Positions 26,312 through 36,100 of a stretch of 64,000 nt of DNA are shown piece by piece. Origin of the DNA: RUG11462 sp045539315 (GTDB taxonomy: Bacteria; Bacillota; Clostridia; Oscillospirales; Acutalibacteraceae); NCBI GenBank assembly GCA_045539315.1, contig JAZQFC010000046.1, positions 33,155 through 97,154 of the forward strand. The letters run 5' to 3'. Under the pieces are notes generated by a model, which had not been told where the DNA came from, did no database searches, and saw only the letters and a list, made by a program, of their open reading frames with translations. A program made the translations under genes and the position numbers. How positions within the stretch are numbered: the stretch's first letter is position 1; each line of letters begins with the position of its first letter.

Positions 26312-27589
26312 ATGTCTGCTATAAAAACTTTGGTTGAAAATAGCACTGCTTATTATGAAAGCAGAGTAGAAAAAGATATTGAAAAGAATAGAAAAGGGGA
26401 TTTTTGCGTTAAGCTTAAATCCCCTGCAAGTGTTTTAAATGTTTCTTATAAATTAAAGCGTCTTGATTTTGATTTTGGTTGTAATATTTTTATGCTTGGC
26501 CAATATCAAGATGAAAAACAAGAAGAAACTTATCTTAAACAATGGAAAAATATTTTTAATACTGCTGTTGTGCCTCTTTATTGGGAAGGCACAGAGCCGC
26601 AAAAAGATTTTTTAAGATATTCAAGCGATGTGCCTGATAATGTTTATCGCAGACCACCAGTTGATAATGTTGTTGATTATTGTTTAGAAAACAACATAAA
26701 ACTCAAAGGGCATCCTCTTTTTTGGCATGAGTTTATACCAAAATGGTTGCCTGAAAATTGGAATGAATTATATCCACTTGTTGAAAAGAGATTTAAAGAA
26801 ATTTCTGAAAGATATTCTGATAAAATTCCTGTTTTTGACTGTGTAAATGAGCCTTCTCGAATTTGGGACTTGTATTTTGAAACAAAAAATAATGATTGGA
26901 AATGTGTTTTTCCGCCTGAAGGTTATTTAGAGCAGATTTTTGCACTCGGCAAGAAATATTTTTCTAATAACGAACTCATTTTAAACGAGGCAACTGGTGC
27001 TGCATTCCAAGAGTTTAGAGGTATTTATGGCAGTTATTATCAACTTTTGAAAACACTTATTGATAAGGGCTTAAAGATTGATAGAATTGGTCTTCAATGT
27101 CATATTGATGATAATTTTGCTTATAAAAACCTTTATGATGCCGAGAGATTTTATAGCATTCTTGATACATATGGCACACTTGGTAAACCATTAGTGCTTT
27201 CTGAAATTGGTCTTTCTTGTGAAGATGAGGAAGCACAAGCGTTGGCTTGTGAACGCCTTTATAAAATTTGTTTTTCTCATGAGAGCATGTCAGGAATTTT
27301 CTGGTGGAATCTTGATGATAATGGAATTTTAACTGAATCACAAAGAGAAGCCGCAGGGGAGAATTTGCCTTATGCAGGCCTTGTGAGAAATGGCAAAGAA
27401 AAGCAAGCATACAAAGTGCTTGATAAACTTATTAACCATGAGTGGACTACTTGTGGCACTGCTACTTGTGAAAACAATGAACTGAAATTTAACGGATTTT
27501 ACGGTGAATATGAAATCGAAGTAAATGGTAAAAAATATTCAGTTAATTTTAGTAAAAATGGTAGCAAATTTAAGATAATTGTTTTATAA
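26312..27589 (+). CDS. Intracellular GH10-like glycoside hydrolase, copy 1
   Basis: Probably cleaves a short beta-linked oligosaccharide inside the cell, because there is no signal peptide. The 425-residue product has an N-terminal beta-domain (about 1-70, with FDFGCNIF) and a GH10-type barrel. Barrel motifs are KGHPLFWHEF, acid/base E180 in DCVNEPSR, IGLQCHID and nucleophile E298 in LVLSEIGLS. A small C-terminal beta-domain follows (GFYGEYEIEVNGKKYSV). It sits 8 nt after the dehydratase stop, and GGAG at 26296 serves the ATG at 26312. It is a paralogue of the next gene with the same three-part layout. The true linkage specificity (xylan or other) is not evident. Confidence 0.82.
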   Translation: MSAIKTLVENSTAYYESRVEKDIEKNRKGDFCVKLKSPASVLNVSYKLKRLDFDFGCNIFMLGQYQDEKQEETYLKQWKNIFNTAVVPLYWEGTEPQKDFLRYSSDVPDNVYRRPPVDNVVDYCLENNIKLKGHPLFWHEFIPKWLPENWNELYPLVEKRFKEISERYSDKIPVFDCVNEPSRIWDLYFETKNNDWKCVFPPEGYLEQIFALGKKYFSNNELILNEATGAAFQEFRGIYGSYYQLLKTLIDKGLKIDRIGLQCHIDDNFAYKNLYDAERFYSILDTYGTLGKPLVLSEIGLSCEDEEAQALACERLYKICFSHESMSGIFWWNLDDNGILTESQREAAGENLPYAGLVRNGKEKQAYKVLDKLINHEWTTCGTATCENNELKFNGFYGEYEIEVNGKKYSVNFSKNGSKFKIIVL

Positions 27590-27618
27590 TAAAGAAAAAA
27601 CGAAAAGGGAGTATAGTT

Positions 27619-29010
27619 ATGCCATTACCAAAACCTTATAAATTGCCACCAAAGAGAATTCTTGATGACAAAGAAGCAAAAGCATTGTTAGAGCATGTTA
27701 CTGATTTGGTTGATTTGAAAACCAATGCTCTTGACAAAATGGTTGAAGAAAACATTAAGAAAAATCGTATGTCAACCGTTCGCCTTGAAATTTATGACAA
27801 AGAAGGCAACGAAATTACAGATGCTAAGGTTGATGTTGAACTTAAAAATCACGAGTTCAGATTTGGTTGTAATGCATTTTTGGCAGATGATTTAGGCTCT
27901 GATGAAAGAAATGCAGAGTATGAACGTGCTTTTAGAGAAGTTTTTAATCAGGCAGTTGTTCCATTTTACTGGAAAGATGACGAGCCAGAACCGGGCAAAT
28001 GGAGATTCGAGAAAGATTCGCCATATATTTATCGTCGTCCACCTGCAGAACAAATGCTCGATTTTTGCGAGCGTACAAATTGTGAGCCAAAAGGACATAA
28101 TTTGTTTTGGCCTTCTGGTGAACATGGTACACCAAAATGGTTGAATGATGATAAAGCAGAAAACGGAAAACTAATCGAAAAAAGAATTCGCTTGTTGGCT
28201 GAACGTTATGCAGATAAAATTCCTGTTTGGGATGTAATTAATGAATTTATCGGCGCACATCAATGGAATCATCGTTTCCCTGATGATATTGATGTTCGTG
28301 CATTTAAACTTGCTAATGAGTTGTTTTATAACGACCATCTTATCATAAATGATTTCCAATGTTTTTATCATCCTAATTATTATTTAGGTAAAAAATCTGC
28401 TTTGTATTTGCAGATTGAAAAGTTGCTTCATGCAGGCTGCAGAGTTGATGGTATTGGTATGCAACTTCATATGTTCCACAATGAAGATACGCTTGCAACA
28501 GATGAGCCATGGAAATATACAGCAGACCATTTGGTTAAAATGGTTAACACATATTCGGCTCTCGGTAAAGATATTCATTTCTCTGAAATTACATTCCCAT
28601 CTTATGATGGCAGAGATACATATCTTGAAATGCAAAATGTTATAACAGAAAATCTTTATAAATTATGGTTCTCAATGGAAAAAGTTAAATCAATTGTTTG
28701 GTGGAATTTAGTTGATGGCACTGCAGTTAAACCTGTAAATGGTGTTGCCGCTTTTGATGAAAACTATTTTGGCGGCGGCTTGCTTAAAAGCGATATGTCT
28801 AAAAAGCCTGCATTTGAAACAATTGAAAACCTTGTTAAAAAAGAATGGCACACAAAAGAAACTATTGTTACAAATAATAAAGGTTATGCTTCATTTACCG
28901 GTTTTAACGGTGAGTATGACGTTGTTATTAAAAAAGGTAAAGACAGCGTAAAACGTACAATTAAAGTTTCAAAAGATAACCCAATTATAGTTATTCAATT
29001 AGATAAATAA
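27619..29010 (+). CDS. Intracellular GH10-like glycoside hydrolase, copy 2
   Basis: The 463-residue paralogue of the preceding gene, also without a signal peptide. It has an N-terminal beta-domain (STVRLEIYDKEGNEITDAKV, then FRFGCNAF) and a GH10-type barrel with E209 (acid/base, WDVINEF) and E323 (nucleophile, HFSEITF). The C-terminal beta-domain reads GFNGEYDVVIKKGK. The barrel segment KGHNLFWPSGEHGTPKW differs from GH10 norms: the usual conserved His after the Trp is replaced and a loop of a few residues is inserted. The substrate pocket therefore probably differs from copy 1. AAAGGGAG precedes the ATG, 29 nt after copy 1. Confidence 0.82.
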   Translation: MPLPKPYKLPPKRILDDKEAKALLEHVTDLVDLKTNALDKMVEENIKKNRMSTVRLEIYDKEGNEITDAKVDVELKNHEFRFGCNAFLADDLGSDERNAEYERAFREVFNQAVVPFYWKDDEPEPGKWRFEKDSPYIYRRPPAEQMLDFCERTNCEPKGHNLFWPSGEHGTPKWLNDDKAENGKLIEKRIRLLAERYADKIPVWDVINEFIGAHQWNHRFPDDIDVRAFKLANELFYNDHLIINDFQCFYHPNYYLGKKSALYLQIEKLLHAGCRVDGIGMQLHMFHNEDTLATDEPWKYTADHLVKMVNTYSALGKDIHFSEITFPSYDGRDTYLEMQNVITENLYKLWFSMEKVKSIVWWNLVDGTAVKPVNGVAAFDENYFGGGLLKSDMSKKPAFETIENLVKKEWHTKETIVTNNKGYASFTGFNGEYDVVIKKGKDSVKRTIKVSKDNPIIVIQLDK

Positions 29011-29027
29011 ATTAGGAGAGTTAAAAA

Positions 29028-29933
29028 ATGATTCAGTTTAATAACAAAGAAGATATTATTGCATTAACTCCGCTTTGGAAAGGCGAGAGATTCGAAGACG
29101 GACGTCCAAAAGTTCCTCAAAAATATCTTGATGCTATGAAAGATATGACCTTGGAAGAACTTTGGAAACCAATTTTCTTAAAAGGTTATGAATCTCAATT
29201 TGAGGGAGACCTTAAAACATTGCACGATGACGGCAGAAAATTAATCGGTCGTGCAGTTACTTGCTCATTTGTGCCAACTCGTCCTGACTTGCACGAAGTT
29301 ATGTTTGATATCGGCGCAAAAGAAGGTAGAAAAGGTAACTATAATCAATGGGTTATTGATAGTCTTGTTGAGGGCGACGTTGTTGTTGCTGATATGTATG
29401 ACAAAATCTATAAAGGCACATTTTTGGGTGGTAACTTAACCACTGCTATCAAAACAAAAACCAAAACAGGTGGTGGCGTTATCTGGGGCGGTATTCGTGA
29501 TACCGAGCAGATGAAACAAGTGCCTGATGTTCAGGTTTATTATCGTGGTATTGACCCAACTCCAATTCGTGAGTTTATTATGCAAAGTTTTAATGGTATT
29601 ACTCGAATTGGTAAAGCAACCGTTCTTCCTGGCGATATTGTTTATGGCGCAGGCGGTGGCGTACTCTTTATTCCTGCTCATTTGGTGCAAGAAGTTGTTG
29701 AAGGCGCTGCTAAAACTCACGTAAAAGACGACTTTGGCTTTGAAATGATTGCGCAGAATAAATTTACAACTGCTCAAATTGACAGAAATACATGGACAGA
29801 AGAAATGCTTGATATGCTCGTTGAATGGATAAATACAGACCCTCGTGGCGAAGAATATAGAGATTTAGACTGGTCACAAGAGTATGATTTGGCTCGCAAT
29901 GGCGACCCTGATGATACTCAGACTGCACTTTAA
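29028..29933 (+). CDS. RraA-like aldolase-family protein
   Basis: A member of the RraA / HMG-CHA aldolase fold family, here probably a retro-aldolase splitting a 2-keto acid to pyruvate or a similar product. The 301-residue product is longer than RraA (about 160) or HMG aldolase (about 225), with extra N- and C-terminal parts. The signature GGGVIWGGIRDTEQM contains R157 and D158, equivalent to the pyruvate-binding Arg and metal-linked Asp of the aldolases. Other family segments are GDVVVADMYD and LPGDIVYGAGGGVLFIPAHL. It follows copy 2 of the GH10-like gene by 17 nt. It is not the RNase E inhibitor, because the operon is catabolic and the size differs. Confidence 0.78.
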   Translation: MIQFNNKEDIIALTPLWKGERFEDGRPKVPQKYLDAMKDMTLEELWKPIFLKGYESQFEGDLKTLHDDGRKLIGRAVTCSFVPTRPDLHEVMFDIGAKEGRKGNYNQWVIDSLVEGDVVVADMYDKIYKGTFLGGNLTTAIKTKTKTGGGVIWGGIRDTEQMKQVPDVQVYYRGIDPTPIREFIMQSFNGITRIGKATVLPGDIVYGAGGGVLFIPAHLVQEVVEGAAKTHVKDDFGFEMIAQNKFTTAQIDRNTWTEEMLDMLVEWINTDPRGEEYRDLDWSQEYDLARNGDPDDTQTAL

Positions 29934-29945
29934 GGAGAAATTGAA

Positions 29946-30692
29946 ATGAAGTGTGATTTAACAGGAAAAAGAGCGCTTGTTACAGGCTCTTCAAGGGGAA
30001 TCGGCTCGGCTATTGCTTATGAATTGGCGCTTGGTGGCGCAGAAGTTGTTATTCATTATGCAGGCAGAGAAGATGCCGCTAATCAAATGAAAGAAAAAGT
30101 TGAAGAAATTGGTGGAAAATGCAGTATTGTTCACGCAGACCTTTGCAACCCTAAAAGTTATAAAAAATTGGTGCAAGAGGTTGGCGATATTGATATTTTG
30201 GTGCTTAATGCGTCTGTTCAATATAAAAATGAATGGGAAAATATCAATGAAGAAGAGTTTTATAATCAAGTAAACTGTAATTTCTATGCTTCTCTTTCGC
30301 TTATTCAGGGCTTTGTTCCTAATATGAAAAAGAATAAATTCGGCAGAATTATAACAATTGGCTCTGTTCAAGAGACAAAACCACACCCACAAATGCTTGT
30401 TTACTCGGCGACAAAAGCCGCGCAAACTAATATGGTGAAATCTTTGTCATTGCAATTGGCAGAATATAATATCACTGTAAATAATATTGCTCCTGGTGTT
30501 ATCTATACTGATAGAAACAAATCAGCTATAAGAGATATGGAATACGCTAAAAAGGTAATGGACTCAATCCCACTACGATTTTACGGCGAAAAAGAAGATT
30601 GCGCGCCAATTGTTCGCCTTATCTGTTCAGAAGAAGGCAGATACATCACAGGACAGTCAATCTACGTTGACGGCGGCAAATCTGTAATGTAA
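29946..30692 (+). CDS. Short-chain dehydrogenase/reductase
   Basis: An NAD(P)-dependent oxidoreductase of the classical SDR type, probably oxidising a sugar or reducing a keto-sugar in the same pathway. The 248-residue product has TGSSRGIG (13-20) for the cofactor, LNASVQ in place of NNAG, the catalytic triad GSVQ...YSATK and the C-terminal ITGQSIYVDGG of glucose dehydrogenase or gluconate 5-dehydrogenase types. AAGGAG precedes the ATG, 12 nt after the RraA-like gene. It is the last gene of the operon, followed by a terminator. Confidence 0.88.
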   Translation: MKCDLTGKRALVTGSSRGIGSAIAYELALGGAEVVIHYAGREDAANQMKEKVEEIGGKCSIVHADLCNPKSYKKLVQEVGDIDILVLNASVQYKNEWENINEEEFYNQVNCNFYASLSLIQGFVPNMKKNKFGRIITIGSVQETKPHPQMLVYSATKAAQTNMVKSLSLQLAEYNITVNNIAPGVIYTDRNKSAIRDMEYAKKVMDSIPLRFYGEKEDCAPIVRLICSEEGRYITGQSIYVDGGKSVM

Positions 30693-30701
30693 TTTAAACT
30701 T

Positions 30702-30729
30702 AAAAACCACTCGAAAGAGTGGTTTTTTT
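30702..30729. terminator. Terminator of the dehydratase-SDR operon
   Basis: The stem AAAAACCACTC/GAGTGGTTTTT with a GAAA tetraloop is followed by a T-run. Almost the same hairpin, including its flank ACTTAAAAA, recurs at 36459-36487. Confidence 0.92.
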
Positions 30730-31492
30730 ATATGTTTATATTAGATTTTTTAAATTCGCTTGGCGTTTGATTTGTTGCAAATTTAAACGCTCGTGAAAAA
30801 GAATAAATACTTGTAAAACCGGTTTTTTCGGCGATTGAAGCAATAGATAATTCGTTTTCTATTAAGAGTATTTTAGCGATTTTAATTCTATAATTTGAAA
30901 CAAATTTTGCGGGAGTTGTGTTATAAGTTTTTTTAAAAAGTTTTCTAAGATATATCTCGCTATATCCGATTTCATTTGCTAATAATTCATTGGTTATATT
31001 AGGGTTTTCAATGTTTTTTTCAATGTATTTTAAACAAGGATTTAATTTGTTTTCGATTTGATAAGAACTGTTAAACACTTCATTTAAAATTTTATAAAGA
31101 TTAGACATTAAAATAAAATTGTTGTTTGAAATTTTTTCATCATTTTGCTTGATTATATTTAGAATATCATTGATATTATCATAAGAGTTTTCGGTTAAAT
31201 TAAGCTCTATTATTTCAGTATCTTGAAAATCTTCTTGCAAATCAAAATTGATATTAACTGTCATACTATCAAGTTTTGTTTCCCAGTGATAAGAAGAATT
31301 TTTAGGTAAAAAAAGCATATTTAAAGGAGAAGAAACAAAGGTTTTACCATTTTGATAAAACTCTGTTTTACCGTGTATTTTAAATTGCAAACCATAATTA
31401 GGTCGGTTTTTCATAGCGTTTTTTGTGCCTTTTTCTGTATTGCTACGCCTAACATTTGAAACATTTGTAATTATCATTTTTGAAAAATCCAT
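30728..31492 (-). CDS. AraC-family transcriptional regulator
   Basis: The 254-residue product has an N-terminal sensing domain of about 150 residues (FLPKNSSYHWETKLDSMTVN is the cupin-like part). The C-terminal AraC DNA-binding domain reads ITNELLANEIGYSEIYLRKL and IASIAEKTGFTSIYSFSRAF, ending TPSEFKKS. The ATG at 31492 is chosen because AAAGGAG lies directly upstream. It is divergent from the secreted modular-protein genes at 31688 onward and is the natural candidate to control them. It overlaps the preceding terminator by two bases. Confidence 0.87.
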   Translation of the reverse strand: MDFSKMIITNVSNVRRSNTEKGTKNAMKNRPNYGLQFKIHGKTEFYQNGKTFVSSPLNMLFLPKNSSYHWETKLDSMTVNINFDLQEDFQDTEIIELNLTENSYDNINDILNIIKQNDEKISNNNFILMSNLYKILNEVFNSSYQIENKLNPCLKYIEKNIENPNITNELLANEIGYSEIYLRKLFKKTYNTTPAKFVSNYRIKIAKILLIENELSIASIAEKTGFTSIYSFSRAFKFATNQTPSEFKKSNINI

Positions 31493-31622
31493 TGCTTTTC
31501 TCCTTTGGCAAAATAACTTCAAAAAGACTTGTTGTATGTATACGCATATACTAACATAACTTTATTGATTTGTAAAGGGGTAAAAAGTATCAAAATTGTT
31601 AAAAAGATTATCGTTTGAGATA

Positions 31623-31651
31623 TTTACTATTCTAAAAAACGGGAGTATAAT
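31623..31651 (+). promoter_or_regulatory. Promoter of the secreted modular protein
   Basis: TTTACT (31623-31628), a 17-nt spacer and TATAAT (31646-31651) precede the start by 36 nt. A near-dyad GTATGTATACGCATATAC (31534-31551) in the same divergent region may be an operator. Confidence 0.5.
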
Positions 31652-31687
31652 AAAACCAAATTTAATGATAAAAGGAGATATTTCACT

Positions 31688-32914
31688 ATGAAAAAGGTAA
31701 TTTCTTTATTATTATCAGCATTGCTTGTACTTTCAGTAATGCCAATGATGTTGGCAAGCGCTAAAGTAGAAAGCCAATGGAATGTAATGTATGATTGGGA
31801 GCAGTATTCATCTAAAAATGAATTTCCTGAATTATACGATGTTGGTGTTAATAATTATAATAATGAAACTAAGGTTGATTATACAAACTACGCAGGTATT
31901 GCTACTATTACAAATGCAACAAACTATCCATTAGCGCAAACAAATCGCCTTGAAGGTTCTGTTAAAGCATTTGATTTCCAACAAAACGCTGTGCATACTG
32001 TTGGCGCTGCAAATGCTTATGATAAAGCAGCTAAAATCAAACTTGATACTGCTAAAATGGCACAGGCAAAAGATTTAAGATTTTATATGTGCTATGAGGT
32101 TGAAAAAGATAAAGATGGAAATTTAGTAAACCAAGTAATCGGTATTAAACTTAAAAATGGCGAAGTTCGTTTCCAAAACGGTTGGAACGATAAGGACGAA
32201 AATGGCGAAACAATGAACTCAAAATATTGCCAAAAATGGAATTGGTATAGTTTTGTTGGTAAATCTTATAAGCTTTGTTCTAATACTTCAGATATTCTTG
32301 AAATAACAGAAGAAAATGTAAGCGATATTACAGAGATTGTTCTTTGGAACAGAGTTAATACAGAAGAAATTAAATCAGGTTCACGTCGTAATTACACATA
32401 TTTTGATAATGTTGAATATTTAACAGAAGTTGAAGTTGAAGAAGATGGCGCAACAACAAGCGCTGTAGTAACTGAAGATAAAGCTTCAATTAGACTTGAT
32501 ACAGATGTTCAAGGTATCCGTTTCTACTCAACAATTAACACAGAAGGTCTTGATGTTGCTGAAGCTGGTACACTTATTGGTCCTGCTAACTTAATTGGTA
32601 ATTACTTAACATTTGAAGACGTTGACGTTGAAAATGCAGTTAAAGTTAAATATGACCTTTCAAAAGGTTTATATGATGATAAATACGTTGTTGGTTCAAT
32701 CGTTGATATTAAAGAAACAAACTATGCAAGAGATTTTGTTGCTCGTGCATACGTAGTTCTCAAAGACGGTACAGTAGTTTACTCAGAAACAACATCAACA
32801 AGAAATATGGCTCAAATCGCAGATGCTTATATTGCAGATGCAAATGGTGGCTATGCTGAATTAGATGTAGAACTCAAAGCAAAAGTTGAAACTTGGGCTT
32901 CTGCTAATGACTAA
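31688..32914 (+). CDS. Secreted two-module protein (CBM-like module plus unknown module)
   Basis: The 408-residue exported protein has no enzyme motif. After a signal peptide (about 1-25) comes module A (about 29-250), which opens with WNVMYDWEQYSSKNEFPELY and ends with YFDNVEYL. Starting with an aromatic-acidic block and closing in a 'DNVEYL' strand resembles carbohydrate-binding jelly rolls of the CBM11/CBM30 kind, but the family is not certain. Module B (about 265-408) has GIRFYSTINTEGLD, VGSIVDIKETN and ARDFVARAYVVL. Both modules recur in the GH5 protein downstream, and parts of module A are almost identical at DNA level, so one copy is a recent duplicate. It is probably a binding or surface component acting with that glucanase. 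Confidence 0.72.
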   Translation: MKKVISLLLSALLVLSVMPMMLASAKVESQWNVMYDWEQYSSKNEFPELYDVGVNNYNNETKVDYTNYAGIATITNATNYPLAQTNRLEGSVKAFDFQQNAVHTVGAANAYDKAAKIKLDTAKMAQAKDLRFYMCYEVEKDKDGNLVNQVIGIKLKNGEVRFQNGWNDKDENGETMNSKYCQKWNWYSFVGKSYKLCSNTSDILEITEENVSDITEIVLWNRVNTEEIKSGSRRNYTYFDNVEYLTEVEVEEDGATTSAVVTEDKASIRLDTDVQGIRFYSTINTEGLDVAEAGTLIGPANLIGNYLTFEDVDVENAVKVKYDLSKGLYDDKYVVGSIVDIKETNYARDFVARAYVVLKDGTVVYSETTSTRNMAQIADAYIADANGGYAELDVELKAKVETWASAND

Positions 32915-32931
32915 TCAAGGAGGTAATAATA

Positions 32932-33075
32932 ATGAAATTTGAAACAATTAAAATTGAATTTGAAAAATATGAATCTCTTGATATCATTGCTTCTTCTCCA
33001 TCGGTTGAAGAGCCAACTCAAACTCCAGTAGAGCCAACTACAAAGTATGACCCTTATGAAAATGATAAATGGTAA
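32932..33075 (+). CDS. Small 47-residue acidic protein of unknown function
   Basis: A short gene with an excellent ribosome site (AAGGAGGTAATAATA before the ATG), 17 nt after the secreted-protein stop. The product starts MKFETIKIEFEKYESLDIIA and continues into a Pro/Thr/Glu-rich half (VEEPTQTPVEPTTKYDPYEN), ending DKW. It has no signal peptide or membrane segment. The second half looks like a linker or a threonine-bacteriocin-type leader, but no cleavage motif is clear. It lies between two paralogous secreted proteins and before a terminator, so it is co-transcribed with the upstream gene. The strong SD is the main argument that it is real. Confidence 0.6.
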   Translation: MKFETIKIEFEKYESLDIIASSPSVEEPTQTPVEPTTKYDPYENDKW

Positions 33076-33111
33076 TTGCTAATATTTTTTTCATACAGCT
33101 TTCCTTTTAAA

Positions 33112-33145
33112 AAAATAGCAAGTAAATTTACTTGCTATTTTTTGT
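33112..33145 (+). terminator. Terminator between the two secreted-protein genes
   Basis: A perfect AT-rich stem AAAATAGCAAGTAA/TTACTTGCTATTTT is followed by T-rich sequence, so the GH5 gene may have its own transcription start or depend on read-through. Confidence 0.85.
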
Positions 33146-33184
33146 TAGAAGTGAAATAAAAAGTTAAAAAGAGAGGTAAAAATA

Positions 33185-36100
33185 ATGAAAAAGACTATAT
33201 CTTTATTGCTATCAGTAGTGCTTATTTTATCAGCATTGCCAATAATGTTGGCAAGTTCTGATGTAGAAGGCCAATGGAATGTAATGTATAATTGGGAGCA
33301 ATATTCATCTAAAAATGAATTCCCTGAATTGTATAATGTGGGTGTTTCAAATGTAAGAAACGTTAACGGAAAATATGTTGATTTTACAAATTATGCAGGA
33401 ATTGCTACTGTTACAAATGCAACAAACTATCCATTAGCGCAAACAAATCGTCTTGAAGGTTCTGTTAAAGCATTTAATTTCCAACAAAACGATTTACATA
33501 CTGTTGCAGGCGCAGATGCTTACGATAAAGCCGCTAAAATCAAACTTGATACTACTAAAATGGCACAGGCAAGCGATTTAAGATTCTATATGTGCTATGA
33601 GGTTGAAAAAGATAAAGATGGAAATTTGGTAAACCAAGTAATTGGTATTAAACTTAAAAATGGCGAAGTTCGTTTCCAAAACGGTTGGAACGATAAGGAC
33701 GAAAACGGCGAAACAATGAACTCAAAATATTGCCAAAAATGGAATTGGTATAGTTTTGTTGGTAAATCTTATAAACTTTGTTCTGATACTTCAAATATAC
33801 TTGAAATCACAGAAGAAAATGTAAAAGATATTACAGAGATTGTTGTTTGGAATAGAGTTAATACAGAAGAAATTCAATCGGGTTCGCGTCGTAACTACAC
33901 ATATTTTGATAATATTGAGTATTTGGTAGGTGAAAACGTAGGTGAAGAAGAAACTACTGCTTCAACTTCTGCAACAACCACAACTACAACTACCACTACC
34001 ACAACTACCACTACCACTACCACCACAACTACTACAACTGTTGTTGAACCATCGGTTCCAACTGAAGATTCATGGGCAGTAATGTATGATTGGGAAGAAT
34101 ATACAAGTGCTTCACAAATTGCAGACTTTGTTAAAACAGGTACACCTGACCAAGCAAGCTACCAAACTAAACTTAAAATGGCAACTATTACAAATGCTGC
34201 GAGTTATCCTGAAGCACAAACAAACCCTCTTGGTGGCTCTACTAGTGCAATTATGTTTGAACAAAACGCATTGCACTCTATTACAGGTACAGGCGCATAT
34301 GCAAGAGCAGAAAAAATACTTGTTGATACAACTGCTATGTCTAATGCTAAAGACTTAAGATTCTATATGTGTTATAAATACCCAACAGGTAAATCAGGCA
34401 TTATAAACCAAGTAATTGGTATTAAACTTAAAAATGGCGAGGTTCGTTTCCAAAACGGTTGGAATGATACGGACGCAAACGGCGAAACAATGAGTTCAAG
34501 ATACGGCGAAAAATGGAATTGGTACAACTTTGTAGGCAAAACTTTTAAACTTTGTACTGATACATCAAATATTATTGAAATCACAGAAGAAAATGTAAAA
34601 GATATTGAAGAAATTCTTTTCTGGAACAGAGCAAATACAGCAGATTGGAGTTGGGATACTAACCGTACTTTTGTTGATAATGTTGAATATTTAACAGATG
34701 CTAAAACATTCAAAGTAACAATTGATGGCGTTTCAACTTCTGTTTTAGAAGGTAAAAACTATAAATTTCCTGTTTCAAGTGCAGATGGTTTTGTAGCATA
34801 CACAGATGGCGAAATTTGCTATGATGAAGGGGACGCAATTGTTGTAAATGGTGATTTATCATTTGAAACTATTGCTATTGGTAAAATTTCAATGATAAAA
34901 GGCGCGCAGTTTAGATTAGGCGAGAAAAATGGTATTAGATTTTTAACAACAGTTGATGCGCAAACTCTTGAAAGCGTTGCAGCAAAATATGGCGCAACTA
35001 TTCAAAAAGGTACAATTATTGCTCCAAGAGATTCAGTAAGCGGAGATTTTGTATATAGTTCAAATGTTGCTGATGTTATATACGATTCTGATATTTATTA
35101 TGCAGAAAATACATTTGTTGGCTCAATTGTTAATATCAAAGAATCAAATGCTTATAATCAAGAAAGCGGTAACATTGCAAGAGAGTTTGTAGGTCGTGGT
35201 TATGTAAAAGTAACAATTGGCGATTTTGAGAAAATTATTTATGCTTCTTATGATAATAGCAACATAAAAAATAATACTCGTTCACTCGCTTATCTTGCTT
35301 ACTGCTTGCAAAATGATACTGAAAATGCACAACTTTATGAGGAGTTTAAAACAATGGTAGATAAATGGGCAGCGTTTTATAAAGGTGCTGATTACAATGC
35401 ACTTTTTGATTTGAGTGCTAAAGAGTATTTGTCAAACATTCGTGTTGGTATCAACACAGGTCGTTCACTTGACTGTATGATAAATAAATCAGGCGATACT
35501 TATACAGTTGAAGACTTAAAAGCGCAAGAGCAAAAATATGACTTTATAAATCCAACTGATGTTGAACTTATTAGAAGTTTTAAAGCCCAAGGGTTTAACG
35601 CTGTTAGAATGCCTGTAACTTGGTCTGAAGCTATAGGCCCTGGTCCTGATTATATCGTTAGCGATATTTTGATGGATAGAGTGCAAGAAGTTGTTGATAT
35701 AATTTTAGCAGAAGATATGTATTGTATTCTTAATAGTCATAATGAGTTTAATTGGCTTTATACAAGAAATTCAGACCTTGATGGAATGCATGCTAAATTC
35801 AAAGCGCTTTGGAAACAAATTGCTGAGCGTTTTAAAGATTATGATGGCAGACTTATCTTTGAGGGCTATAATGAAGTTTTAAAACTTCCTGAAGATTGGA
35901 CTGCAAAGAGTGCAAGTGATTATGCTCAAGTTAATTTACTTGCTCAAGAATTTGTTGACACTGTCCGTGCAACAGGTGGTAATAATGAAAAGAGATTTTT
36001 GGTAGTAGCCCCTTATGGCGCTGGTTGTTATGAAGAAAATTTATCAATGTTTGCTATGCCAACTGATACTGCCGATAACAAACTTATTGTTGATGTTCAT

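Noticed and set aside
29028..29933. Calling the gene rraA (RNase E inhibitor)
   Set aside because: Size and operon context fit a catabolic aldolase-family member, not the RNase regulator.
33974..34039. ACN repeat tract considered as a microsatellite or CRISPR-like repeat
   Set aside because: It is in frame with mixed Thr codons and encodes a protein linker; there are no spacers.
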